Assembly: GCF_011075055.1 (NCBI RefSeq)
Contig: NC_058154.1
Coordinates: 1,550,001-1,614,000 of the forward strand
DNA: 64,000 bases
DNA from: Mangifera indica
Lineage: Eukaryota > Streptophyta > Magnoliopsida > Sapindales > Anacardiaceae
Direction of reading: 5' to 3'
The position numbers were made by a program, and so were the translations under genes. Within the stretch, counting starts at the first letter, position 1; each line of letters opens with the position of its first letter. The notes under the pieces are model-generated. The model did no database searches. It saw only the letters and a list, made by a program, of their open reading frames with translations, and had not been told where the DNA came from. Below, piece by piece: positions 25,545-37,841 of the stretch.

Positions 25545-26425
25545 TATTCCCATCTAACGATTAGTGTATTTCTAAACTTTCACTCGTGAAATTTATAAAA
25601 CCTAAATACTCTCAATTTTGTTAAAGTTTACTATTATAGTTAAAGGTAAAAATGTTATTTAGCTAAAACATTAAAAAAACTAAAATTTTATCACATTTCT
25701 TCTCTTCTTTTAGTCTAAAATTCTACCTCCTCCCCCCCCCCCCCCCCCCAACTAATAGTTTTGAAAAGTAATCATTTCCCGTCAAGGGTTTTTTTCTTCT
25801 TTCTCTGACGACCAAAATCTGGTCGGCTAACTTCGTCTTCCCACTCATGCATTCATTAGTTCTCTCTTTGTGCCTTCAATTTTATTTTGTCGAAACTAAC
25901 TAAAACGAATGGCATTCTTCATTCAAACAAAGGCATTCGTCAATCAGCACTCTTCATCCAAACAACGTTCAATTGCGCTTCCCTCAGATGACATTCAAAC
26001 ACGTTGAGACAGTTGTCATGAAGACAATAATTTGGACCTGTTCAGACAACCGATGTTCGCCATTCAGATCTGCGGGAGGGAGACAGTCAATCCTTCGGGA
26101 CAGACAATGTCTGATCTATGCCAGGAGGGAGAGAGACAGGGCTGAAGAAGGCAGTTGGAGATGGTTCTAGTGGCCTAAAAATGTGGGGAAGAAAAATAAA
26201 CCCTAGGGGGGGAATGGTTACTTTTCAAACTTTGGGTATACAAAAATTGTTAATGTTTTAAACTAAGGGGGAAATGTAATAAAATTTTAGTTTTTTAAAT
26301 ATTTTTAGTTAAATAAAATTTTTATTTTTAACTTTAATAGTAAATTTTAACAGGAAAGTGAGTATTTGGTTTTTTTTTTTTAATTTTACAAATGGGAGTT
26401 TGAAGATGCACTAAACCTTTAATGA
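25545..26425. mobile_element. Long-TIR element, near-complete copy
   Basis: The left end reads TTAGTGTATTTCTAAACTTT and ACTATTATAGTTAAAGGTAA. The right end read on the minus strand has AGGTTTAGTGCATCTTCAAA and ACTATTAAAGTTAAAAATAA. The interior (about 25790-26200) has balanced composition, with an open frame at 25973-26170 that I do not recognise. An 18-base C run is at 25732-25749. No transposase is seen. Confidence 0.6.
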
Positions 26426-26529
26426 GAATATTTTCTTTTAACCTATAAACAAAGATTAATTAGAAAAAAATAAAAGTGTTCATGTGTAACTAATTCTCAA
26501 AACTAACCATCTCCTAAATAATGTTATTA

Positions 26530-27540
26530 GAGTTGGATTCGAGTAGTTCGAATTCGAATTTAAACTTTGATTGAATAAGTTAAGTTGTTTAGATTTATTT
26601 TCATATACTAATGAAATTTAAATCCCGATTCATTGATCTTGAAATAGGTTTTGTTTAAATTCGATCAAAGTCGAATCAAACACTAATACCTGCCGACCTA
26701 GTTAAGATCAATAAAAATTGAATAGTAAGAGCCACGCCAAGACTTGGAATTTGATTTGTCAACCATAATTAAATAACATAAATTAATGCTACTAAATGTT
26801 TGCCTTGTCGGTCTTCCCTTCTTAGAACCGAAAGAAAAAGTCACAATTCTGCAAACAATTGCGGAGAAATTATAGGTTGCATCTGGTCTCGTGGAAGGAA
26901 GAAAATTTCCAGTCCACGAATTTATATTTCTGAATAGCATAACCAATTCATTCTTTCACATCGATTTTGAACAGTTCAATAAACTATTTTTTCATGTGAA
27001 CATCATAAATAAATCATAGAATGAGGCATAATCTAGGGCAGGTTCAGAAAAGACCCAGTTCAATTCTGTTTTTCTCTGATGATATTATTTACCTTATTAG
27101 TACATGATATAATTAATCAATATTTTTTAAACTAGAACGGTGATCAAACTGATCATTTTACTAGTTCACAGTTAACCAATTCAATCGGATAACCAACTGA
27201 CTCAACTTTTTGTCAAATTATTATGATTTTTTGAATAATACAAACATTTATCATATTTTTTAAATATAAAATATATTTTATATAATTTCAAATATATTAA
27301 TTAAACAATTGATACTTCATTGCATAGATAAAAAAAAACTAATTACAAATAGTTGGTTTTAAATAATTTTTTTGGTTTAACGGATTTATCAAATACGACC
27401 GAATTTCAAATAAGTTAATATTTATATATAGATTGGGTTGGATAGTGAAACTAGGCCAGATTGTAGATTAGTTTACAATTCAATCAATCGAACCGGACAA
27501 TCCAATCCAATTTTAAAAATACTGCTATTAATTTGACTAA
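26530..27540. repeat. Worn repeats with TTCGAATTCG and AACCGG words
   Basis: 26530-26700 resembles the CTCGAG-rich family. 27120-27530 holds AACTAGAACGGTGATCAAAC and ATCGAACCGGACAATCCAAT type sequence, with a partner of the same kind at 28720-28800. No gene is supported in between. Confidence 0.4.
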
Positions 27541-28009
27541 TAAGACTATTTATCTTCTAGATGTGTCATACCAACCAATGTTTGGACCCAGCACAGCTTG
27601 AATTCATATCTAGCATCGTTAAGAATTTTTTATTAGAAATATGCTGAAGAAGCATTCACTGTTTGCTTAATGGTGCCTTTCCTCTTCTTGAATCCATCAA
27701 CATCAAATAAAGTCCAAGTATTTTTTAAATCAAATCTTATAAGAAAATGCAAGCTGTATTATAAACAATTAAAGTCTAGGTCTTTGCTGTCGACAAAACT
27801 CCATTTCCAATGACTGGTAATTGTGAACTGGTATTTGTCTTCAGCAAACTTTGCAAAACATGTTAGTATTCTGAAACAAACGCCAAAGACAACATTTGGG
27901 TATCTGTAAATTTTATGAATAGTAATGTTTATCCTCCTTGGTTGGAGATCGGCAATCTCTATATCATTTGATAGTGGCAGCTGTTAAGCGCCCCTAGTTT
28001 TGAAAAGGG
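27541..28009. other. Intergenic DNA, no feature seen
   Basis: Moderately balanced sequence without a supportable reading frame, RNA gene or repeat boundary. Confidence 0.4.
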
Positions 28010-28550
28010 TAGATTTAAACTGAATCAAATTCAAATAGGATAAAGCTCGTTTTCAACTATTTTTGGGAAGGTTCAATTGGCGCTCGTCAAGCCTGGAAAA
28101 TAACTTATTTGTATTTGGATCACATCGTAGATCATGAGTTCATGTTCAGCTTGTATAAAGCTCAAGTTCGTGTAAAAGAGCCAAACTTGGCTCAAGCTCG
28201 CCAAACTTGTTTGCTCGAATCAAGGTTTAAAAAAAAAAGAATTTAATATATTTTAGCTCATATTCGGGCTTATGATTGGTTTTCAATTTTTTTTTAGTTC
28301 AGGTTCAAATTCATAATTAGTTTTCAAGTATATTTTAACTCGAGTTCATATATGTCAACCTTGAGTTTGGATTCATTCAAGCGAAACTCATATCGAGACA
28401 AAACAAACTTACTTTAAATTCACTTTCAGTTTTACAAATTCAATTAAATATTGAAATAATATATTATTATGTGATTGATTAATTTTAAATTAAAAGTAAA
28501 ATTATACTGATGATATATTATCTAAATACCTAATTAAATACTTAAAACTG
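28010..28550. repeat. CTCGAG-rich repeat with adjoining foldback arm
   Basis: 28010-28420 holds AGCTCGTTTTCAAC, TGGCTCAAGCTCGCCAAACT and related words of the CTCGAG-rich family. 28445-28550 holds a foldback arm (ATTATGTGATTGATTAATTTTAA, then GATGATATATTATC). Confidence 0.5.
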
Positions 28551-29675
28551 GATTTGCATGACATTCCTCTTCTAAAAAATGCTAGAATAACAAACAAACA
28601 TTATGTTATAGATACCATCGAAAGATGCCATTTTGCAAGTATGCCAGGTGTTGATTCCTTTGATCTTTCCTCCTGCCAGCATATTTTTTTAATGGAAGTA
28701 TATTTCTTTCATTTTAAATGCATTGAACCGGTCTAGTCCTGGTTCGGTCAACTAGGATATAGCAATGTTTTTTAGCTGTAATTGAACCGGCCTAGTTTTG
28801 GTTTGATAAGTTCAATTGATTTATCATGGAAGTTTATTCTTCAAAATTTTAAAATTATTTTAATAAATCCAAATGCCAAAAAAATAAATAAATACATTAT
28901 TAAATAATACATAAAGTAACAAAAATATACTTTATATATTATAAAATAATACTATTAGATCCGAGTTCACCCATGACAAGTTAATCAGACCCGGTTTAAT
29001 ATAACTATCATGAGTAGTTATAAGAAAGAGTTGGAGGGTAGTTGGATATATATAAATTATCCAAACTATCTCCTCATTGATATATTTACGTTATTTTCAG
29101 AAAAAAACTCTCTCTTCTCTTCTTTTGCAAAACCAAAAATGCACAGTAAATTCGTCTCCCAAAATGAAAAACAATACGTGGGCAAATGATACTATGGAAA
29201 TAGACTAACGTTAACACCTTACGTAAAATTCGAAGAAGCTTCATCGAAAATCAAAACGAGTACACAAATCTTTATTTACAAAATTTACAGATTTGATCCT
29301 GACAAATTTAATTATTCTCAACAAATACAAAAAATTTTAATATAAAACGTGAACTAACGTGACATAAATATTATTTAATAATATAAACTACTAAGTCTAC
29401 TCAAAATAGTTGATAAAAATGATTAAAAAAACATAAAAAGATTAATTTTCGTCAAGTACTAAGTTTTCAAATTTTGTAGATTGACACAATTCATGATACG
29501 GTAAAAATCATATTAAATTGAACAAACCTGTTTAACATATCTAATTATAAAACATAGACAGACTTAATGGGTATTAAGTCAATATAAGTATAATAATATT
29601 TCACATTTTTAAATTTTGAGTTTTAAGATGTTTATTGTATTTGTCTTCCCCTTGCTTCTTTCAACTCTTTCTCTG
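28551..29675. other. Intergenic DNA
   Basis: 28720-28830 holds the AACCGGTCTAGTCCTGGTTC repeat. The remainder is A+T-rich without supportable genes. Confidence 0.4.
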
Positions 29676-29686
29676 CGCCTTCTCTC

Positions 29687-29894
29687 TTTTTTTTTTTTTT
29701 TTTTTGATAACCAAGGTGTCCGGGCCAGCTTGCGCGCACCTCGACTAATCCTCGGGGCTCATTGAATACCCGACAAACCCAATGAACCGGGTAATCCACA
29801 ATTTTCATTGTGATCGGTGGCCCCAAGGTTCGAACCCAGGTAGCCAGTGAAGGGAGCACACCTTCCTGACCATCTAGGCCAACCCTTGGGGTTA
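29687..29894 (-). mobile_element. tRNA-derived SINE with intact target-site duplication
   Basis: Read on the minus strand, the element starts AACCCCAAGGGTTGGCCTAG. It has an A-box-like GGCCTAGATGG and a B box GGTTCGAACC about 40 bases further on. It ends CCGGACACCTTGGTTATC followed by a run of about 19 A. Identical 11-base direct repeats CGCCTTCTCTC flank it at 29676-29686 and 29895-29905. These are the signs of LINE-driven insertion of an RNA polymerase III transcript. The 3' end recalls known angiosperm SINEs, but I cannot name the family. The open frame at 29632-29859 (-) is a by-product of this element. Confidence 0.85.
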
Positions 29895-30034
29895 CGCCTT
29901 CTCTCTTGTTCTCTCATTCAATTTATATGTAAGTATAAACCAAACTGAATTACTGATTAATTTTTTATTTAATCAGGCGATCTAAACAGTGTGATATGTA
30001 AATGGAAAAATTGTCAATTAGAGGTACATAAAAT

Positions 30035-30310
30035 TAGAGGCAAACTTAGTGGTATAATCTTATACAAATAACTTTCACCTTCTAAATTTCAAAAAACTCA
30101 AATTTCTATTTATGATTTAAAAAACTAATAATTTTTAGAGTTAAATATTATTATTAAATGACGATTTTATTTTTTAACTTTAACTTAATTTTAAGAAAAA
30201 ATTATTAATTTTTTAAATTATGGATGAATATTTAGATTTTTAAAAATTAAAAAATAAAAATTTAAGATTTCACCGTACCTAAAACGAGAATAAGTCTTTT
30301 GACCTAAACT
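30035..30310. mobile_element. Long-TIR element reduced to its two ends
   Basis: TTCTATTTATGATTTAAAAA and TAAATGACGATTTTATTTTT on the left are mirrored by AAAAATTAAAAAATAAAAAT on the right, with almost no interior. It looks like an internal-deletion derivative of the long-TIR family. Confidence 0.4.
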
Positions 30311-30479
30311 AAGTAAGATTGTTAAAGTAATCCAGTCTGTTACTTACAAATATAACAGTGGTGCCTATTTCCAACCTCTTTGACTGAATTTTAAATGCCT
30401 AAGTGTATTTACAATATATCCCCACTCTCCCAAAGCCACCTAAAAGTGTCAGTTACACGTTTCTCACAGTGTCATCATG

Positions 30480-30501
30480 CCCGTGCTAGCTTGCGCACGG
30501 G
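30480..30501. other. Short G+C-rich hairpin upstream of FBPase
   Basis: CCCGTGC and GCACGGG pair around an 8-base loop (TAGCTTGC), about 390 bases before the FBPase start codon. The role is unknown. Confidence 0.3.
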
Positions 30502-30750
30502 TGCGTATCACGTTTCTTGCTTACTGACAGAGCCATCGGTTGATGCCCAGGTGCAACATTTATGTTTTAATTCTTAAATCCGTAGTGACCTTGGGCTTGC
30601 TTTAGAAAAGTTGAACAGACTTGACCTGTGATATGGTGGTCCTATCTTAGCCCGTAATTGCAGTAACATTGTGGACTCAGTAGTGGGCTAAGAGCAAAGA
30701 TCAAGTTCAGCACTCAACCAACCTTGGTCACAAAATGGATCTCGAACAAA

Positions 30751-30756
30751 GATAAG
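30751..30756 (+). promoter_or_regulatory. I-box-like GATAAG in the FBPase promoter
   Basis: GATAAG lies 139 bases before the FBPase start codon. GATAAG I-boxes are typical of light-regulated photosynthesis genes. The match is short, so it could be chance. Confidence 0.35.
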
Positions 30757-30889
30757 TGGGCCATCCTAACAGAAATCGTTACCAACCTCACGATCTCACC
30801 CTCAGCCATCACAAACACGTTGCTTCTCGCTGAACAAAATATCATAGCTACGCAAGAAGAAGAAAGAAAGCAGAGAGCTAACCTTAACC

Positions 30890-32415
30890 ATGGTGGCTGC
30901 AGCTGCTACATCTCTTTTTTCAAGCTCTCACTCTCTTTCTCGTCTCTCTCCTTATCAACTATGTGGGTTTGACGCCAAAACGCTAGTCTCATGTACCAGC
31001 AGCTGCAACAACGTCAACGTCAAGAGAAGACCTGCCGGTGCCCGTTTCAAGTGCATGGCTGTTGGCACGACGTCGGAGGCTGAAACCAAGAAGAAAAGTG
31101 TGTTTGAGATTGAAACACTCACAAACTGGTTGTTGAAGCAGGAACAAGCTGGTGTTCTTGACGCAGAGCTCACTATTGTGCTTTCAAGCATTTCAACGGC
31201 TTGTAAGCAGATAGCTTCTTTGGTTCAGAGAGCTAGCATTTCTAACTTGACTGGCATTCAAGGTGCTGTCAATGTTCAGGGGGAAGACCAGAAGAAGCTT
31301 GATGTTGTTTCAAATGAGGTTGCCTATTTCTCATATTAGCTCAATCTGTATACTGTTAAATACTAAGCTGGTAGAACAAATTTCCGTATATACTTAGCAG
31401 CAGTTACAGATATTTAATAATTTGCACTTACAGGTGTTCTCTAATTGCTTGAGATCGAGTGGGCGAACGGGGATTATAGCATCCGAGGAGGAGGATGTAC
31501 CAGTGGCAGTGGAAGAGAGCTTCTCTGGAAACTATATTGTGGTGTTTGACCCACTTGATGGATCTTCCAACATTGATGCTGCTGTATCAACCGGATCCAT
31601 CTTTGGCATATACAGTCCTAATGACGAGTGTCTTGTTGATATTGGTGATGATGCCACCGTAAGTTCATCCTTCTTCATAATGAAATTAAGCTGATATTCG
31701 TACTTCCATGGAAGATGCATGTTGATTAATTGACGTTTGGAACATGCAGCTAGGCTCAGCAGAACAAAGATGTGTTGTCAATGTGTGCCAGCCAGGAAGC
31801 AACCTACTTGCTGCTGGCTACTGCATGTATTCAAGCTCTGTAATCTTTGTGATAACTCTAGGAAGAGGTGTATTTGCATTCACCTTGGACCCCATGTATG
31901 GAGAGTTTGTTTTAACTCAAGAGAACATTCAGATACCAAAAGCAGGAAAGATTTATGCATTTAATGAAGGGAATTACCAGCTTTGGGATGATAAGTTGAA
32001 GAAGTACATTGATGATCTGAAAGACCCAGGTCCCAGTGGTAAGCCTTATTCTGCCAGGTATATTGGCAGCCTGGTTGGTGACTTCCATCGAACCCTTCTC
32101 TATGGTGGCATTTATGGTTACCCAAGAGACAAGAAGAGCAAGAATGGGAAGCTAAGGCTCTTGTATGAGTGTGCACCGATGAGCTTCATAGCGGAACAAG
32201 CTGGAGGGAAAGGATCAGACGGCCATCAGAGAGTACTTGACATCCAACCAACTGAGGTGAGAACATTCTTATAACTACGATCTCATGCAATTTTCTGGCT
32301 AAAATTCTTCTGCTAAGATGCTTTGGTTGTTTCCTTTCAACAGATACATCAGCGTCTTCCTCTGTACATTGGAAGTCAGGAAGAAGTGGAGAAATTGGAG
32401 AAGTATTTAGCTTAA
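30890..32415 (+). CDS. Chloroplast fructose-1,6-bisphosphatase, redox-regulated form
   Basis: Calvin-cycle enzyme of the stroma that hydrolyses fructose-1,6-bisphosphate to fructose-6-phosphate. Four exons, all joined between codons (30890-31318, 31434-31658, 31750-32256, 32344-32415), encode 410 residues. The serine-rich N-terminus up to about residue 55 (before VGTTSEAE) is a plastid transit peptide. The metal/substrate motif DPLDGSSNID is at about 182-191, and GKLRLLYECAPMSFIAEQAG is the conserved C-terminal core. Cysteines 209, 226 and 231 (NDECLVD, EQRCVVNVCQPG) form the thioredoxin-f loop. The loop marks this as the light-activated cpFBP1 type, not cytosolic FBPase or the redox-insensitive plastid form. 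The start (ACCATGG) has good context. The gene is intact. By memory its orthologue is At3g54050. Confidence 0.96.
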
Positions 32416-33344
32416 CTGAATTGTAAAAGAAAGAGTAATTTTATTTCATGAAGATACTTCTTTCATGGAAATTTCTTAAGATATCCGCTGAGTTGAAATT
32501 AAAAGGAAGCACTTACTTAACCTGTATGATTACTTTGTTTCCGACAAGACATTGCTAGGTCTGCATGGAGCTTCAGCTGTAACAATCAATCTAGAAATTG
32601 CAGCAAAATTTGTTTCCGAGTATTTGGACATTGCAAATTTGTTATTAACTTGGATTATAAAGGATTTTTGCAGCACCTAAAGTTACTCGTATATCAGCAT
32701 CAAGCACCTTGGTTGCAGTTAAATGGAAACACATTATGAGAAAGTAAAACATCTTTAGAGGTTAATTTGCCTTTTTTCATGAGGAAGAGAAATGAAATTT
32801 CATAGTTTTGTTTCACAGTGATCAATCACCCAATTTATGAAACTTGCATCAAACCAATGTCATAAGGAGAATCTGTGCCTCAAATAACAAATGACTATAT
32901 CTACTTATTTGGAAGATACACGGTAAACCAATTTTAATTGAAAGCCTAAATAAATAAAAAAATTCATAATTCCGTTGGTCCGAGCAAATATATGGATACA
33001 TTGAGTGTCTAATCATACATGAAAAATCAAGAGAGATTCAGTTCAAGAAATTTTCACTTCTTTATCAAATGTTATCAGTAACTTTCATCAGAAATGTACA
33101 ACATCTCAAAGTCAATATAGGCAAAACATAAGTAAACAAAGATTAGTAAATGATTAGTAAGCCGACAGGGTACTTTGCTTTGCCCAACATTTCAACTAAA
33201 ATTCTGTGGGAATACTGAAGAGAAGTTAAGTAATATGCAACTAAAGAAATTGCGAGTAGTTGCATACTTAAGATAACAAACAGTCAAGCATCTTTGCTGT
33301 AAGTACTGTACTGGTACCATGTCAGCCTTGAGTCATCTTGATCT
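32416..33344. other. 3' regions between two convergent genes
   Basis: FBPase (+) and the LisH gene (-) converge here. The stretch should contain both 3' untranslated regions. No other gene is supported. Confidence 0.5.
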
Positions 33345-35897
33345 TCAAAATGAATTACTCCTGCAACCCTTTGCTGCATTTCATAAGAAAAACGTAAAAA
33401 ATTTTAGGACTCCAAACTAAATAAAAAGGTATATAAGACAATGAAAATACAAGCTTATCCCCATTATAGGAAAGACAGGAAAGCAAAACTTAAAAGAAAG
33501 GAGCAATAACTTACCAGGACTTAAAATTCTTATGCATTTTGTTATTGACTTTACTGCGGTTAGGGTATCTGAGCCTGCAAAATGAAAATTTCAAGATAAA
33601 TAAATGATTTGAAATGATTAAGATCAAATTACATAGGTAAGTATAAATAACCTTCAACATTCATGTTGTTTCCTGAAAGCACTTTTGTCACCGTGGATGA
33701 ATATTCTGACACAACCTGATCAGCCCCACGATTAGCATCTCCAGATTCATGAGATGACCTGCATATTATGTGTAATACAACATATCAAGTTATTGTATAG
33801 TGGTGTATAAAATAGCGAAGAATACTATGACATCAAATTTTCAGCATAAAGAAGGAACAAATACCCTGAAATATTGTCCAATGAAGTACAAGCATCCGAA
33901 GTTGGCTGGCAAGGGTAATTAATTCCTTCACAGTCAAGATCAAAATCAACTAGCAGCTCAGAGAAAGAAAAATTTGGTCCAAAGGCATCTAAACTAGGCA
34001 AATCCATGTCAAAAATATCTGCTTCCTTTTCAGACTCAGATGTTGAAATTTCATTAGAAATTGGTTTATCCATGTTCATGGCAACATCTGAACCATCAAA
34101 ATCTAGCCTTCCTTTAACATGATCCCTCTTATTCAGCCTCTTCAAGCTTGTTTTGACTGGTGAGGAAGAAGAAATGCAATGGTTTCTCTCCACAGTGTAG
34201 AATGCCATTTGTTTATATGGGCTTACAGTGACTCTCTCAGTTGAAATCACAGTGCAGTTAGTAGGAGTAATCTCTTGAGGAGTACTTTTAGTACTTCCAT
34301 TAGCGGTGATTGAATTCCCCGGCGGAGATTTATCAACTTGAGAGGAGACTGGTTGTGGTGGGGTCTTGGGACCAGATGAATTTGTTGGAGTAGGCAGTGA
34401 AGGCTGGCTAAACAAGCTCTTAGCAACACTGGATCCACTGGGCACACGGTTGTGTAGTGATAATTCAGCTGCAGAATGCTGAGCAGAATCTCGACTAGTG
34501 ACTTTATTCTGTGATTGTGTGGATGTGTTCACATCTGCAAAATTTAAAAAAAAAAAAAAATTAACAACACCTAAAAATATTAGAGTAAGAATTAAAAGAC
34601 AAATAGCAACATATGAAATGCACATCTTTGAAGAAGCTTCACCTTTATCTGGCAATTTCTTAGTTGGCAACTTATTGCAAGACTTCTTTGCAGGAGGAGG
34701 GGGTTCTGCTACAAATTTTGAGCCTGCTCTCTTTCTTGTTAATGGGAAACTTGTAGCCACAGGTGAGATATTAGTGTTGGGAGGGATGGACATTGGCACA
34801 ACAATTGGTGGCGTTTGCACAAGACAACCTGGGCACAGAGAGCAAAAATCACATGAAACTGATCGTTTTCATGAATTGTGTTTCATTTATTGAGAAAATA
34901 AATTGGGAAGTCAACAAATCCATGCATACTCTCAATTATAAACATAAATTTAAAATAAACCTAAATGACTAACTCTGTTAATTAACCGAATCCTTTGTAT
35001 AATTGTGATCAAGTCTAATTGGAGATGTAAGAATAACAAATTTCTTCCGGAAAAAGATTAATACAATAATGTTTATCGCTTCAATCCTAAACTGATGCTA
35101 ATCAAAATGATTGAAAAACAAGAAAGATAATTACTTAAAATTTATCCAAATTCCCCTACATCATGCATCCTACTCCTTAGTCAAAAGAGAAAGTTTTCAG
35201 CAATTTCTAATTTTAAAGAAAACCCTAAATTATTAACCATTACCCTAAAATTTTAAAGAAAGCCCTGTATTTTTCAGTTAATGTTCCAAAAACAAGCAAC
35301 AAGTATTTGATCTACTAACATTACAAATTGGGAATGTTAAAAGTACCATTGAAGGAAGTACCTGAAGGAGATCCGCTAGAAAGAACAGACTGATGAACCA
35401 TGACTGTAGATTTTGTCGGCTGTATGATTGGCGAACTTGCATTGTAAGTGTTCATAACGTTTTGCATACCATTTAATAACGTCTGTACCCTCAATTTTTC
35501 TTGGTCCAAACGAGCCCTCTCTTGGTCCAACATCACCTTCTCCTCCTTCAAACTTATATACTCGTTTAACATCGCCGTTAAACTCAACAAATTCTTCGGA
35601 GCCTGCAAAAACAAAATAAAAAGTAAACCACTTAGATTCTAGAAATTTCATGTAAAACAAAAACCCCAAATACTAGATTTAAAAGGTAAAAATTTTAAAA
35701 ATAACAATAAAAATAAAAACCTCTCGGACTGGAGATTTAGAGATGAGAGCGGAGGCTTCATTTCGGAAGATAGAGCGAGTTTCGGAGAAGTTGTTGTCGG
35801 AGAGATAGCGGTCAACGATGAAAGCGACTTGAATCGGAGTAACCTTTCCCTTGGCATAATTATTATCTGATTTCTTGGATCTGTTTGGCCTCCCCAT
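33345..35897 (-). CDS. LisH-domain plant protein of unknown function
   Basis: Seven minus-strand exons join in frame: 35897-35721, 35602-35362, 34828-34643, 34534-33865, 33758-33652, 33574-33515 and 33373-33345, giving 489 residues. The N-terminus MGRPNRSKKSDNNYAKGK is basic. Residues about 20-52 (PIQVAFIVDRYLSDNNFSET...) form a LisH motif, a dimerisation fold of regulatory and scaffold proteins. Residues about 62-105 are a coiled coil rich in E, K, Q and L (EYISLKEEKVMLDQERARLD). The rest is serine/proline-rich and probably disordered. It includes a lysine-rich stretch suggesting nuclear entry (RKRAG, PAKKS) and short motifs SPVKTSLKRLNKRDH and GRLDFDGSDV. An in-frame upstream ATG at 36011 would add 38 residues, but I prefer MGRP. 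The last exon is short and an alternative frame there is longer (see findings). Function not known. Confidence 0.8.
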
Positions 35898-36219
35898 TGG
35901 AATAAAAATATGAAGAAACGAAAATGGAGAATGCAAGAGGGTGTTGGGAGGATTAGAGGGAGAGATTTGAGTGAAGAAAGAAGAAAAAAGAGCGAAAGAG
36001 CGGAGACGCATAAATGAAAGCGCGGGAATATTTGAAATTTTTTCAGGAAAATGTCAATTAGTTGAAAGGCATGTTTGGGAGTTTTAGCGGTTAATTGATA
36101 TTTTGGGATTTTTACTGCGCGGGAAAGCCATAAAAAGAAAGCGGTGAAGGCAGAGTTGTAAATGAGCCAGTATTGGCGGATTCGAATTTGATTTGTTTAG
36201 ATTTATAGAAGACCAGAGT
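35898..36219. other. Promoter and 5' leader region of the LisH gene
   Basis: Includes the purine-rich leader just upstream of the start codon. No TATA box of convincing quality is seen on the minus strand. Confidence 0.35.
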
Positions 36220-36800
36220 TACAGGTGTCAAGTAGACCGAGCTAATGGCTCAAACATTTGGCATGACCCACCTTGACTTGGCATGAAAACAAGAGCACAT
36301 CGTGTCATGTCTCGAGCTTAATAAGACATGTTTTGCACTATGAGATAAAACACATAGTCTATCTGACCCAATTGGATGATGTTGGATTAATTTTTTTTCA
36401 CTTTTTATTAATTTTTTTTAATGGATCCACCCATTCATTAAAGTTTGTTATTAGAATATATCAAAATAATTATATATTTAAAAAAATAAAAATTTAATTT
36501 TTTGGGTCAACCCGATAAGGGTTCATGGCCTAGAGCCATCTCTTAGAGCTGGAATTTTTAATTTTGTCGATTCGGCTCAACACAAAAGTTTACCGAATAA
36601 TAAATCTTAATATAATCCAATATATGAACCTAATAAACCATGCTAAAATCAGCTCAATTTATTTTAATCCACTGTCACCTCTGTCTCAAGTTCAATGCTC
36701 CAAGTTAGAGTTGAGCCTAATATTGAGAAATTTAATATTGGATTATAAAATATGTTTAGTTCAAGTAAATAGAAATTTTGAAGGTTAAAGTAATACTTTA
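36220..36800. repeat. Worn dispersed repeat (GGCATGACCC/GGGTCAACCCG type)
   Basis: AGGTGTCAAGTAGACCGAGC, TTGGCATGACCCACCTTGAC and GGGTCAACCCGATAAGGGTT resemble short plant elements with mirrored ends. Similar sequence surrounds the MITE at 46056 and occurs at 60420-60600. Confidence 0.4.
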
Positions 36801-36999
36801 GCAAAACTAATTATATTACATCTTTTACAAATTTTAATTTTGAGTCTAGAGAAAAATATTCTAAATAATTTTTGATAAAATTTTATACTAAATTTCATAA
36901 TTAAATATTTAAACAATGGATATCAGATATAGAATAATATTATATGTATAAATAATGAATACATAGAATGATATATTATCATATAATTAAACTTGATAA

Positions 37000-37660
37000 T
37001 TTTTTAAAATTTAAATTCTTATTTATTTGTTAATTTTGATTGATATATTAGAGATAGAATTATTATTTATAAATTTTATTTAAATTTATATTTTAGAATT
37101 ATTCTTAAGTTTTAAAATTTTATTTCTGTCTCAGAACCTCATATTTTTTAGGTAATAAAGCTGACTTTTTTTTTTCTCTCAAATCTAGTTTCAACCTCTC
37201 ATATTTTTCGCATATACAGTTATCCCTCAGCTTTCTAAAAAGGTTTAGTTTCACCTCACATCTTTATCTTTATCATTTCTCTCTAGCAATTTCTCTTTTA
37301 TCAATCAAGTCTTGGTCTCCGACAATGTCCTCCCTCTTAATGTCTCTCCCTTTCCTTTCCAACGGATAAACACTACTCGTCTTTATCAATTGAAAGGGAA
37401 AGGAGAGAGACTAAGAGGGAGAACATTGATGGAGATCAAAGCCCTACCAATGCGAGAAAAATCGACGGAGATAAAGATCTGCGATAAAACTAAAATTTTT
37501 TGAAAAACTGTGGATGTTGTATATGTAAAAAATATGAAAAATTAAAATATGTATTTAAACAAAATTTATAAATAATAATTTTATTTTTAACCGTAATAAT
37601 TAAAATTAATATTTAAATTTAAAAAAAAGGAGGAATAGGTCTCTCAGCCTTAAATTTAAA
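37000..37660. mobile_element. Long-TIR element copy
   Basis: The left side has TTAAAATTTTATTTCTGTCTC and GAATTATTATTTATAAATTT. The right side has AATTTATAAATAATAATTTT and a poly-A stretch before GGAGGAATAGGTCTC. The interior near 37300-37440 holds TCTCTCCCTTTCCTTTCC and its approximate complement GGAAAGGAGAGAGAC. No transposase is present. Confidence 0.5.
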
Positions 37661-37841
37661 AAAAAAAACAAAACAGAAGGGAGAGAGAACCATTATCCAA
37701 AAGTGACAACTCCAAAAATTGTCAACGGGACTGTAGTAAGTATCGAAAATCAGCAAGAGACTAACGTCTTGGCACCAAATCGGAACTCAAAATAACTCAT
37801 TAACCGTTACTCAGAACCAAGAGGAAGCAGGGGCTTCTCCA

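Noticed and set aside
29632..29859. 75-residue open frame on the minus strand
   Set aside because: It is the body of the SINE, including its B box and A tail.
34498..34893. 131-residue open frame on the plus strand
   Set aside because: Antisense shadow of the LisH gene exons 3 and 4.
35898..36011. Upstream in-frame ATG giving the LisH protein 38 more residues
   Set aside because: The added stretch is low-complexity leader-like sequence and MGRP is the more likely start, though not excluded.
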